Positions 1-6,758 of a stretch of DNA of 14,089 bases are shown here, piece by piece. Each line of letters begins with the position of its first letter. The first letter of the stretch is position 1. The DNA lies in contig DGGP01000169.1 of assembly GCA_002392265.1 (NCBI GenBank), positions 416-14,504 of the forward strand, in the 5' to 3' direction. The translations under genes and the position numbers were made by a program. The notes under the pieces are model-generated. The model saw nothing but the letters and a program-made list of their open reading frames with translations. It did not search any database and had not been told where the DNA came from. The stretch is from Firmicutes bacterium UBA3871. GTDB taxonomy: Bacteria > Bacillota > Clostridia > Peptostreptococcales > Anaerovoracaceae.

Positions 1-1047
1 CGCGGCTGCCGCTTCTGTCAGGCGGGCATGATTTACCGCCCGGTCAGAGAGAGAAGCGAAGAGCATATTCTCGAGCTTGCCAAGGCCCAGCTGAAATCTA
101 CCGGCCACGAAGAGCTCTCTATACTCTCACTTTCGACATCAGACTATTCAAGCTTTGAAACGCTCGCAACACGCATGATGCAGACCTGCGCAAAGGATAA
201 CATCTCTCTGTCACTGCCTTCGCTGAGGCTGGACAGCTTTTCGTTCAAGGTTCTTGATGAGATTCAGAAATACAAAAAATCCGGTCTGACCTTCGCTCCT
301 GAAGCGGGAACGCAGCGCCTGCGCGACATCATAAACAAGGGCGTCACGGAAAAAGACATATACGATTCCACCAGGCAGGCAATTGAACTGGGCTGGAACA
401 ATATAAAGCTCTACTTTATGTGCGGGTTGCCGGGAGAAACTTACGAAGATCTCGACGGCATTGCGGAAATCGCACGCAATATAGTGGCGATAAATCAGGA
501 AATCAAGGGTGGAAAGGGTGGACGCTTTAATGTAACGGTCAGCGTTTCCAATTTCGTGCCTAAATCACATACGCCTTTCCAATGGTTCGGACAGAATACA
601 CAGGAAGAGTTTACGAAAAAACACGAATACCTGAAGGAAAAGCTGCACATTAAGCATGTCACCTTTAATTACCACGAAACCGACACTTCAATGCTCGAAG
701 CAGTATTTGCAAGAGGAGACAGACGCACCGGCAGGCTGCTTTTAAAGGCGCACGAGCTCGGCTGCAAGTTTGACGCTTGGGGCGAAAGCTTCAGCTACGA
801 GCGCTGGCAGAGGGCTTTTGCCGAAAGCGGAATAAATCCGGAATTCTATGCTCATCGCGAGCGCTCCTACGATGAAGTACTCCCTTGGGCGCAGATTGAT
901 TCGGGAATTTCTACCGAATTCCTAAAAAGTGAAAACGAAAAATCAAAACAGGGTATTACCACAAAGGATTGCAGAAAAGGCTGCGCAGGCTGTGGTATCA
1001 ACAGATATACGAATTGCCCTATGGGAGGTGCATTGGTAAATGAGTAA
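1..1047 (+). CDS. Radical SAM protein, TIGR03960-like (5' partial)
   Basis: The reading frame is open from base 1, so the gene begins upstream; 348 codons are present. The first codons read RGCRFCQAGM, which supplies the last two cysteines (residues 3 and 6 of the fragment) of a radical SAM CxxxCxxC cluster motif. The first cysteine would lie two codons before the window edge. Further in are GLTFAPEAGTQRLRD and KLYFMCGLPGE, typical of the SAM-binding barrel. The C-terminus is Cys-rich (C324, C328, C331, C339). Together with the next gene this matches the TIGR03960 family, whose full members carry an N-terminal B12-binding-like region. The substrate is not established; a role near ribosome or RNA metabolism is only suggested by its usual neighbours. 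It overlaps the next gene by 8 nt (ATGAGTAA), which implies translational coupling. I am confident of the family and not of the reaction. Confidence 0.85.
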   Translation, partial: RGCRFCQAGMIYRPVRERSEEHILELAKAQLKSTGHEELSILSLSTSDYSSFETLATRMMQTCAKDNISLSLPSLRLDSFSFKVLDEIQKYKKSGLTFAPEAGTQRLRDIINKGVTEKDIYDSTRQAIELGWNNIKLYFMCGLPGETYEDLDGIAEIARNIVAINQEIKGGKGGRFNVTVSVSNFVPKSHTPFQWFGQNTQEEFTKKHEYLKEKLHIKHVTFNYHETDTSMLEAVFARGDRRTGRLLLKAHELGCKFDAWGESFSYERWQRAFAESGINPEFYAHRERSYDEVLPWAQIDSGISTEFLKSENEKSKQGITTKDCRKGCAGCGINRYTNCPMGGALVNE

Positions 1048-1753
1048 ATATCTTATCACATTTACAAAGTCCGGCTATATAAAATACACCTCACACCTCG
1101 ATATGGTCAGGCTTTTTGAACGCGTATTTAAAAGGGCAGACATTCATTTGTCATATTCTCAAGGCTTCAACCCGCACCCGAAGATGATATTTGCCCAGCC
1201 GCTTTCACTTGGCTATACGTCGGAGGCTGAGCTGCTCGAAATAGAGACAAAGGATTTCTTTGAAGCTGATAATCTGAAGGGACTGCTTTCTGAAAGAATG
1301 CCAGAAGGTATTGGAATCACATCTGTTGAACAGCTGCCGGACAATGTGCCGAATCAGGCAAGCTATACGGTTGCATCGCTTGTTGAAGCTGCTGATTTTA
1401 CTATTGAGATTCCTGCACCGAAAGGCTATGACAGAGATATAACCGAAGCTTGCAAGAGCTTCATGGATAAAGAATCGATTACGGTGCTGAAAAAGCAAAA
1501 GAAAAAACGCGACCTGAAGGAAGTCGATATCAGACCGCTAATCTTTGAAATTGAAGGCTTTGAAGAATTGATAAAAAATGAGGAAACAGGGGAGGTTGAC
1601 AATAAAATTATATTGAAAACCAAACTTGCTCAGGGCTCTCACGGCAACCTTTCGCCGGAGCTTTTGCTTCCACCGTTTCTCGAGCACGCAGGAATCGATG
1701 CGGAACGTTCAGTCATCGAAATCTGCAGAAACCGCCTAATCCTCAAAGGCTAA
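1040..1753 (+). CDS. Radical SAM-associated DUF2344 protein (TIGR03936-like)
   Basis: A 237-residue protein of unknown biochemical role that is normally encoded directly after, or fused to, the preceding radical SAM protein. Its N-terminus shows the family hallmarks: a short beta strand, then SHLD (18-21) and GFNPHPK (42-48), with FAQPLSLGYTSEAELLEIE following. The start ATG lies inside the end of the upstream gene (8-nt overlap), so the pair should be co-translated. Both length and motif order fit the family. In many Bacillota this pair is followed by ribonuclease E/G and the L21/L27 ribosomal protein genes. Here the operon ends instead in a repeat and terminator region followed by comEA. 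The likely role is as partner or substrate-handling subunit of the radical SAM enzyme (inference). Confidence 0.85.
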   Translation: MSKYLITFTKSGYIKYTSHLDMVRLFERVFKRADIHLSYSQGFNPHPKMIFAQPLSLGYTSEAELLEIETKDFFEADNLKGLLSERMPEGIGITSVEQLPDNVPNQASYTVASLVEAADFTIEIPAPKGYDRDITEACKSFMDKESITVLKKQKKKRDLKEVDIRPLIFEIEGFEELIKNEETGEVDNKIILKTKLAQGSHGNLSPELLLPPFLEHAGIDAERSVIEICRNRLILKG

Positions 1754-1756
1754 TTT

Positions 1757-1844
1757 GGGGACAGGCACCAAACTTCCCAAAAAGCGAAAAAAGGGACAGG
1801 CACCAAACTTCCCAAAAATCCAGTTTGGTGCCTGTCCCCTTTTT
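1757..1844. repeat. GGGACAGGCACC repeat element: two direct copies and one inverted copy
   Basis: The 21-nt unit starting GGGACAGGCACC and ending AAACTTCCC occurs at 1758-1778 and again at 1793-1813, giving a 35-nt period. An inverted copy, AGTTTGGTGCCTGTCCCC, lies at 1822-1839. The inverted copy is a perfect 18-bp complement of 1757-1774 and a perfect 17-bp complement of 1793-1809. It therefore has two alternative partners. This arrangement resembles REP/BIME-type interspersed palindromes mobilised by IS200-like or RAYT transposases. The mobility is inference, as no transposase is in the window. Translated in frame with comEA it gives a meaningless extension, so it is treated as non-coding. 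Confidence 0.75.
1787..1844 (+). terminator. Putative bidirectional intrinsic terminator formed by the repeat
   Basis: The arms 1793-1809 and 1823-1839 pair perfectly over 17 bp with a 12-14 nt loop. Five T residues follow (1840-1844) and six A residues precede (1787-1792). The hairpin can therefore terminate transcription on the + strand after the DUF2344 gene and also work in the reverse direction. The alternative fold with the first repeat copy (1757-1774) leaves a longer loop. Termination is predicted from the structure only. Confidence 0.6.
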
Positions 1845-1846
1845 GC

Positions 1847-1890
1847 ATTGAAACCCGCCGGTTTCAATAGTATCATGATATTACTGAAAC
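1847..1890. promoter_or_regulatory. Two overlapping inverted repeats over the comEA promoter (putative operator)
   Basis: The first is a perfect 9-bp inverted repeat, ATTGAAACC (1847-1855) and GGTTTCAAT (1860-1868), with a 4-nt spacer covering the -35 and the promoter spacer. The second, a 30-nt near-palindrome at 1861-1890 with 13 of 15 pairs complementary, is centred on ATCATGAT within the -10 and reaches the presumed start site. The two share the GTTTCAAT arm. Position and symmetry suggest a repressor-binding site acting at the DNA level. No regulator can be named. Confidence 0.5.
1848..1876 (+). promoter_or_regulatory. Promoter of comEA
   Basis: TTGAAA (1848-1853) and TATCAT (1871-1876) are each 5/6 matches to the sigma-A consensus and are separated by exactly 17 bp. 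Transcription would start near 1883, giving a short leader that contains the strong AAAGGAGGGG Shine-Dalgarno (1891-1900) in front of the TTG start. This promoter lies directly after the repeat terminator, so comEA is probably its own transcription unit. Confidence 0.6.
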
Positions 1891-1907
1891 AAAGGAGGGG
1901 TGTAATT

Positions 1908-2606
1908 TTGAAAGGGATATCGGATTATTTAAAAAGAGCAAAGAACATGAATTTTTCAGAGGTTCTCATATATGCAAAGGAAAACAAAAAAATCGTGGAA
2001 AAGGTTATTCTTGCTTTTCTTCTGATAGTATGTCTGATTCTGTTTACATTCGGAAAGGATGAGCCGGCTGATATCGTTATTGCGAGCAGTAGCGAGACTG
2101 AATACGAAGTAGATGATTCGGAGGTGAACCCAGAAAGAATCGCAGCAGGACAAATCTATGTGGACGTTCAGGGAGCTGTACAAAAGCCCGGTGTCGTGGT
2201 GCTTTCCGAAGGCGCGAGAGTATTTCAGGCAATAGAGGCAGCTGGTGGTCTTGCGAGCCTCAGTGATACAGCACCACTAAATCTCGCACAGCAGCTTTAT
2301 GATGGGGACAAGCTATATGTGCCGTTTGTGGGTGAAACGGAGCTTGCACAGGAAAGTGGCAGTGCAGGCAGTGCAGGTCTTGCCGGCAGTGCGGGCTATG
2401 CGAGCAGCGGAAACGGTAAAATCAACATAAATACTGCCACTTCGGAAGAGCTTCAAAGCCTCAGCGGCATTGGAATCGTAACTGCGGGAAAGATAATAGA
2501 CTATCGGGCAAAGAATGGCAAATTTACAAAGCCGGAAGATATAAAAAGCGTCAGCGGCATAGGCGAGCGCACTTATGAGAATATAAAAAACGATATTTGT
2601 GTTTAA
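1908..2606 (+). CDS. comEA: ComEA-like competence DNA receptor (SLBB + helix-hairpin-helix)
   Basis: A 232-residue membrane-anchored protein that would bind incoming double-stranded DNA outside the membrane during natural transformation. In order: a basic N-terminus, one transmembrane helix (about 30-49, rich in V/I/L), an SLBB domain (about 82-141, beginning QIYVDVQGAVQKPG), a Gly/Ser/Ala linker with repeated GSAG (about 147-170), and a C-terminal double helix-hairpin-helix domain (171-232) starting ININTA with LSGIG and VSGIG hairpins. The TTG at 1908 is chosen because AAAGGAGGGG lies 7 nt upstream. The frame stays open back to 1755, but that extension only translates the repeat. B. subtilis ComEA is slightly shorter. 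No comEB or comEC follows, so the rest of the uptake machinery must be elsewhere. Regulation is probably through the overlapping dyads. Confidence 0.88.
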   Translation: MKGISDYLKRAKNMNFSEVLIYAKENKKIVEKVILAFLLIVCLILFTFGKDEPADIVIASSSETEYEVDDSEVNPERIAAGQIYVDVQGAVQKPGVVVLSEGARVFQAIEAAGGLASLSDTAPLNLAQQLYDGDKLYVPFVGETELAQESGSAGSAGLAGSAGYASSGNGKININTATSEELQSLSGIGIVTAGKIIDYRAKNGKFTKPEDIKSVSGIGERTYENIKNDICV

Positions 2607-2641
2607 ACTTTTTCAAGCAAACTATTTCATTTTTGTTTTTC

Positions 2642-2670
2642 TTGTGATAATAATATCCTTGTGCTATAAT
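2642..2670 (+). promoter_or_regulatory. Extended -10 promoter of the CsoR-family gene
   Basis: TTGTGA (2642-2647) and a perfect TATAAT (2665-2670) are 17 bp apart, and a TG one base upstream of the -10 (2662-2663) makes an extended -10 element. The region upstream is T-rich. The start would be near 2677, leaving a leader of about 68 nt that contains four 9-nt repeats. Confidence 0.75.
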
Positions 2671-2692
2671 AAGTCATTGCGTGAAACAGCAT

Positions 2693-2728
2693 AAATGCGC
2701 AAAATGTGCAAAATACGCAAAATACTCA
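2693..2728 (+). repeat. Four tandem 9-nt repeats in the leader of the metal-sensing repressor
   Basis: AAATGCGCA, AAATGTGCA, AAATACGCA and AAATACTCA run head to tail without gaps from 2693 to 2728 (consensus AAATRYGCA). They sit between the presumed transcription start and the GAGGAG Shine-Dalgarno (2731-2736). Being next to an autoregulating type of repressor, they may be its operator or an iteron-like protein-binding array. This is inference; classical CsoR sites are GC-tract inverted repeats and do not look like this. Confidence 0.7.
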
Positions 2729-2744
2729 GAGAGGAGAAACAGCT

Positions 2745-3083
2745 ATGTGCGCAGATCACAATCACGACCACGACCACAAGCATACTCATGAGCTTGAGCA
2801 TCGCCATCATCATGCACATGTGCACGATCCAAAGGAAAAAAAGCGCCAGATTAATCGACTCTCCAGAGTTATAGGCCATCTCGAGTATGTTAAGAAAATG
2901 CTTGAAAACGACGAGGATTGCTCGGAGGTTTTAATGCAGCTTGCAGCCTCAAGGTCAGCCCTTAACGGACTTGGTAAGGAGATTATAAACGAGCATATGG
3001 CTCACTGTATTACTCATGCCATAGAAGAAGGCGACATGGAAATGGTTGAGGAATTTCAGGAGGCTATAAAGAGATATCTTTAA
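2745..3083 (+). CDS. CsoR/FrmR-family metal-sensing transcriptional repressor with His-rich N-terminus
   Basis: A 112-residue all-helical DUF156 repressor. The core begins around residue 34 (RQINRLSRVIGHLEYVKKML). Cys59, His84 and Cys88 fall at the 25- and 4-residue spacings of the C-H-C copper site of CsoR, so Cu(I) sensing is the simplest prediction; other thiophilic metals or persulfide cannot be excluded. Residues 5-27 contain 12 histidines, mostly alternating with Asp/Lys/Glu, an unusually dense metal-binding tail. The ATG at 2745 is preferred because GAGGAG lies 8 nt upstream; the frame is open back to 2706. No copper ATPase or chaperone is adjacent, so its target genes are elsewhere or are its own promoter. 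A strong terminator follows about 80 nt downstream. Confidence 0.87.
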   Translation: MCADHNHDHDHKHTHELEHRHHHAHVHDPKEKKRQINRLSRVIGHLEYVKKMLENDEDCSEVLMQLAASRSALNGLGKEIINEHMAHCITHAIEEGDMEMVEEFQEAIKRYL

Positions 3084-3165
3084 GCCATATCCGACCCAAT
3101 TCATATGAAATTCAAAAATTACTTGTGAAAAAGTAAACAAATTGCTCAAAAGTGTACAAAAATAA

Positions 3166-3197
3166 CCCCCGGGGGAGTTTCCCAAGGGGGATTTTTT
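3166..3197 (+). terminator. Intrinsic terminator between the repressor gene and the ABC importer
   Basis: CCCCC (3166-3170) pairs with GGGGG (3186-3190). Inside, GGGA (3173-3176) pairs with TCCC (3180-3183) around a GTT loop, separated from the outer helix by a 2x2 internal loop. A six-T run follows at 3192-3197. It would end transcription of the repressor gene. Because no clear promoter is visible between it and the next gene, it could also act as an attenuator for the importer operon. Confidence 0.72.
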
Positions 3198-3208
3198 ATG
3201 TTAGGATG

Positions 3209-3251
3209 GCATTGCATTGTTAGTGAAAGCGGTAACTCACAATGACAATGC
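3209..3251 (+). promoter_or_regulatory. Long stem-loop just upstream of the binding-protein Shine-Dalgarno
   Basis: GCATTGCATTGT (3209-3220) pairs with ACAATGACAATGC (3239-3251) over 12 bp with one bulged A (3245). Three more pairs (AGT 3222-3224 with ACT 3235-3237) extend it towards a small loop. The GGAAAGGA ribosome site begins two bases after the stem. It may be an mRNA-stabilising 5' stem, a translational control element, or a DNA operator. The sequence alone does not decide. Confidence 0.6.
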
Positions 3252-3272
3252 GGAAAGGAAATTATATCTATC

Positions 3273-4814
3273 ATGAAAAGACTTGTATCGATTTTACTTC
3301 TGATTGCAATGATGCTTACTCTTGCAGCCTGTGGACAGGATGCAGCTCCTGCGGACAATGATGCAGGTAACACTATTGTTTACGGAACAACGGACGAGTA
3401 TACCGAAATCAATCCGGCAATCAATGAGCACTGCGAAATCAATGTATTGATTTTTAACGGTCTGACAGCACATGACGCAGATAATCAAATCATTCCGTGT
3501 CTGGCTAGCGATTGGACGATTGAAGAAAACGGAACTGTATACACATTTAACCTCAGAGACGATGTTAAATGGCACGATGGTGAAGCTTTCACGGCAGATG
3601 ATGTTAAGTTCACAATTGAAATGATTCAAAATCCTGATAATGAATCCGAAAACGCTCCAAATTACGAGGATGTTGAATCAATTGAGGTTATTGATAACAG
3701 CACGGTAAAGTTCACTCTCAGCGAGCCAAACTACGCATTCCTCGAATACATGTCGATGGCTGTTTTGCCAAAACACCTTCTTGAAGGAGAGGACCCTCAC
3801 ACATCCTCATACTTCTTTAAGCCTGTTGGAACAGGTCCATACAAGGTAGCAGTCCATGATGACGGTCAGTCAATTACTCTTGAGAAGAACGAAGATTACT
3901 TCCTGGGAACTCCAAATATAGACACAATCATATTTAAAATTGTTCCGGACAACAGTGCAAAGGCATTGCAGCTTCAGAGCGGTGAGCTGAACTTTACTCA
4001 GATCGAGCCAAAGGATCTGGCAACCTTTGAAGGAAAAGATGAATATTCAATCTTTGATATGACTACAGCCGACTATCGTGCAATCATGTACAATTTCAGC
4101 GATGACATGTGGATTGAAAACAAAGATCTGATTCCTGCGATCGGTTATGCAATCGACAGAAATGCAATAGTCGATGCAGTAGTCATCGGCCACGGAATGC
4201 CTGCATACGGTCCTCTGCAGAGAAATATCTACAACGATCCTGCAACAGAGCTTTATACATACGACCCTGCAAAATGCGAGGAGCTTCTCGCTGCAGCAGG
4301 CTGCACTAAGGAAAGCGACGGATACTGGTACAGAAACGGCAACAAGATAAGCTTTACTATCTACGCAACACCAAGCGATCAGGTCAGAGTAGACCTTGCT
4401 CGTATTTGCGCACAGCAGCTCCAGGCAGTAGGCCTTGATGTAAGCGCAGACGTTTCCACTTCATGGATCAGCCAAAACAGCGGAATTATAGGATGGGGCA
4501 GCCCATTTGACGCTGATGACCATATGTACAAGATTTTCGGTACAGGAAAGGGCGCAAACTACAGTGCTTACAGTAGTGCTGATTTCGACCGCTTCGTAAC
4601 GGAAGCCCGTCAGAGTGACGATTCCGAAGTACGTAAGGCAGCTTATTCAAAGGCACTTGCAGAGCTTAACAACAATCCACCATATACCTTCATCTGCTAT
4701 GTAAATGCAATTTACGTGGGCGACAGCCGCATCAAAGGCATCAATCCGAAGACAGTTCTCGGACATCATGGCGTAGGTATCTTTTGGAATGTCTGCGATT
4801 GGACAATTGAGTAA
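3273..4814 (+). CDS. ABC importer solute-binding lipoprotein, family 5 (OppA/DppA/NikA type)
   Basis: A 513-residue extracytoplasmic lipoprotein that would deliver a peptide, metal complex or related ligand to the importer encoded downstream. Residues 1-20 form a lipoprotein signal: positive MKR, a hydrophobic stretch and the lipobox LAAC with Cys20 as the lipidated residue. Family 5 features follow, including LASDWTIEENGTVYTFNLRD, VKWHDGEAFTADDVKFTIE, and VGTGPYKV. Length fits the family. The ligand cannot be inferred safely; peptide and nickel-type members share these motifs. The gene heads a four-gene set (binding protein, fused ATPase, two permeases). The GGAAAGGA ribosome site is about 13 nt from the ATG, slightly far. 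It is preceded by a terminator and a long hairpin that may control expression. Confidence 0.9.
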   Translation: MKRLVSILLLIAMMLTLAACGQDAAPADNDAGNTIVYGTTDEYTEINPAINEHCEINVLIFNGLTAHDADNQIIPCLASDWTIEENGTVYTFNLRDDVKWHDGEAFTADDVKFTIEMIQNPDNESENAPNYEDVESIEVIDNSTVKFTLSEPNYAFLEYMSMAVLPKHLLEGEDPHTSSYFFKPVGTGPYKVAVHDDGQSITLEKNEDYFLGTPNIDTIIFKIVPDNSAKALQLQSGELNFTQIEPKDLATFEGKDEYSIFDMTTADYRAIMYNFSDDMWIENKDLIPAIGYAIDRNAIVDAVVIGHGMPAYGPLQRNIYNDPATELYTYDPAKCEELLAAAGCTKESDGYWYRNGNKISFTIYATPSDQVRVDLARICAQQLQAVGLDVSADVSTSWISQNSGIIGWGSPFDADDHMYKIFGTGKGANYSAYSSADFDRFVTEARQSDDSEVRKAAYSKALAELNNNPPYTFICYVNAIYVGDSRIKGINPKTVLGHHGVGIFWNVCDWTIE

Positions 4815-4826
4815 ACGCTTCGTTGT

Positions 4827-4859
4827 AAATAATAAATGGTTTAAACGGAAATAATAAAT
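4827..4859 (+). repeat. Short direct repeat in the gap before the ATPase gene
   Basis: AAATAATAAAT occurs at 4827-4837 and 4849-4859, the second copy abutting the ATG at 4860. Between them is the 8-bp palindrome GTTTAAAC (4839-4846). The gap lacks a terminator and has only a poor ribosome site (CGGAAAT). This suggests the ATPase is made at a lower level than the binding protein (inference). It may be simple AT-rich sequence. Confidence 0.45.
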
Positions 4860-6758
4860 ATGCCTAATCTATTAAAAGTTAATGACCTTTCTGTGAGTTT
4901 TTTTAGCCCGCAGGGGGAACTGGAAGCGGTAAGAAATGTCTCCTTCTCATTAAATGAGGGGGAGACTCTTGCGCTTGTAGGAGAAAGTGGCTGCGGCAAA
5001 AGTGTGCTTTGTAAAAGCCTGATGGGTCTTTTGCACAGCGGTGCAGTAATAAAAAACGGTGAAATCCTGCTTCAGGGAAAAGATCTCGTTAAAATGAGCG
5101 AATCGGAGCTTTGCAATCTGCGAGGCAGCGAGATTGCAATGGTATTTCAAGATCCGATGACCTCGCTCAATCCTACACTTACAATTGAAAAACAGGTGGC
5201 AGAAGCTGTACGCATTCATAATCCCGGGCTTTCAAAGGCAGAAATCCACGACAGGGTTATACAGCTCCTTGAAAGCGTCGGAATAGGGCAGGCGAGCGAG
5301 CTTTGCAAGCTTTATCCTGCCAGCTTTTCGGGAGGAATGAGGCAGCGCGTGGTAATTGCGATTGCGCTTGCAGGGAATCCTAAAATACTTTTGGCCGATG
5401 AACCTACTACAGCACTTGATGTAACCATTCAGGCGCAGATTTTGGATGTTCTGAAGGATGTCCAGAAAAAGCTGGGACTTTCAATAATTTTGGTATCGCA
5501 CGATTTGGGAGTTGTCGCAAAGATAGCGGACAGAGTAGCAATCATGTATGCGGGGAAAATTGTTGAAATCGGTATGGCAGACGAGGTTTATTACGATCCG
5601 CGTCATCCGTATACCTGGGGACTTTTACGCACTCTCCCTGCGCTTTCGGACGGCAAGCACGAGCTTTATACGATACCGGGCGCACCGCCGACAGGCATAA
5701 ATTTACCTAAGGGCGATGCTTTCGCACCTCGCAATCCCTTTGCGCTGCCGATTGACTTTGAAAAAGAACCACCGATGTTTCGCATAAGCGATACGCATTA
5801 TGCCGCGACATGGCTACTGGATAAAGGTGCTCCTGATATCAGCTTAAACAGCCTGGACAGCATAGTTTCAAAGCAGGAAGCGATGATGCAGCATAAATCC
5901 GGCAAAAAAACGGTCAGGGATGAAAATATTCTGGAGGTAGAGCATCTTTCACACAGGTTCAAAATCAGGCGCGGAGTATATGTAAATGCCGTTAAAGATG
6001 TTTCGTTCAATATAAAAGCGGGAGAGATTTTCGGCCTTGTGGGAGAATCGGGCTCGGGGAAATCCACGGTTGCATCTTGTATTATGAATATATATTATCC
6101 TCTAAAGGGCAGTGTTCGATTTAAAGGCATAGATATTTTTAATCCAAAAGAGGCTTCGAAAAATAAAGATATTTTAAAAACCAAAAGGCAGCTGATATTT
6201 CAGGATTCCTCATCGAGCCTTAATCAAAGGATGACAATTGAGGATATTATTTCGGAGCCTATGGTAATAAACAGGATAAAGCCCGAAAGAGGGAGTATGA
6301 AGGCAGAGGCGGAATATCAGATGAAATATGTGGGGCTGGATGCCTCATATGCAAAAAGATATCCTCCTGAGCTTTCAGGCGGGCAAAGACAAAGGGTTGC
6401 AATTGCACGAGCCGTATCTATGGATGCGGAGCTTTTGGTGGCCGATGAACCGGTCGCATCGCTTGATGCCTCGATTCAGGCCCAGGTGATCAATCTTTTT
6501 AGGCACCTGCGTGATGAACATGGTTGTGCAATACTGTTCATAGCTCACGACCTTGCCATGGTGAAATACCTCTGCGACAGAGTCGGGGTGATGTATCGCG
6601 GAAAGCTGGTTGAAATCGGCGATACGGCCGAGGTATTCAATAACCCTCAGCACGAATATACAAAAAGCCTTTTAGCTGCGATTCCAAAGCCGGATCCGAG
6701 GAGCGAAAGGCAAAAAGAAATACATATTTACAGGGGAGAAACCCATGAATGCGAATAA
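4860..6758 (+). CDS. Fused double ATP-binding subunit of a peptide/nickel-type ABC importer (DppD-DppF fusion)
   Basis: A 632-residue cytoplasmic ATPase joining two nucleotide-binding domains, as in GsiA-type proteins. Domain 1 has Walker A GESGCGKS (41-48), signature FSGGMRQR (156-163), Walker B LLADEP (D180, E181) and the H-loop His214. Domain 2 has Walker A GESGSGKS (395-402), signature LSGGQRQR (505-512), Walker B (D529, E530) and His563. Each is followed by an oligopeptide-transporter C-terminal segment with HPYT or HEYT. In the first of these, the four cysteines usual in OppD/DppD proteins (CPFAPRC, the later C, and the ACW cysteine) are replaced by D286, N292, D299 and T317. An Fe-S cluster of the OppD type should therefore be absent. 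All catalytic motifs are intact in both halves. It overlaps the permease gene by 14 nt. Confidence 0.92.
   Translation: MPNLLKVNDLSVSFFSPQGELEAVRNVSFSLNEGETLALVGESGCGKSVLCKSLMGLLHSGAVIKNGEILLQGKDLVKMSESELCNLRGSEIAMVFQDPMTSLNPTLTIEKQVAEAVRIHNPGLSKAEIHDRVIQLLESVGIGQASELCKLYPASFSGGMRQRVVIAIALAGNPKILLADEPTTALDVTIQAQILDVLKDVQKKLGLSIILVSHDLGVVAKIADRVAIMYAGKIVEIGMADEVYYDPRHPYTWGLLRTLPALSDGKHELYTIPGAPPTGINLPKGDAFAPRNPFALPIDFEKEPPMFRISDTHYAATWLLDKGAPDISLNSLDSIVSKQEAMMQHKSGKKTVRDENILEVEHLSHRFKIRRGVYVNAVKDVSFNIKAGEIFGLVGESGSGKSTVASCIMNIYYPLKGSVRFKGIDIFNPKEASKNKDILKTKRQLIFQDSSSSLNQRMTIEDIISEPMVINRIKPERGSMKAEAEYQMKYVGLDASYAKRYPPELSGGQRQRVAIARAVSMDAELLVADEPVASLDASIQAQVINLFRHLRDEHGCAILFIAHDLAMVKYLCDRVGVMYRGKLVEIGDTAEVFNNPQHEYTKSLLAAIPKPDPRSERQKEIHIYRGETHECE

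Noticed and set aside
1755..1907. N-terminal extension of ComEA to a TTG at 1755
   Set aside because: It translates the repeat/terminator and the promoter region, has no ribosome site, and the strong AAAGGAGGGG points to the TTG at 1908.
3126..3139. cre-like site TGAAAAAGTAAACA upstream of the importer
   Set aside because: It matches 12 of 14 CcpA positions, but the central C of the CG core is A and no promoter is aligned with it; too weak to annotate.
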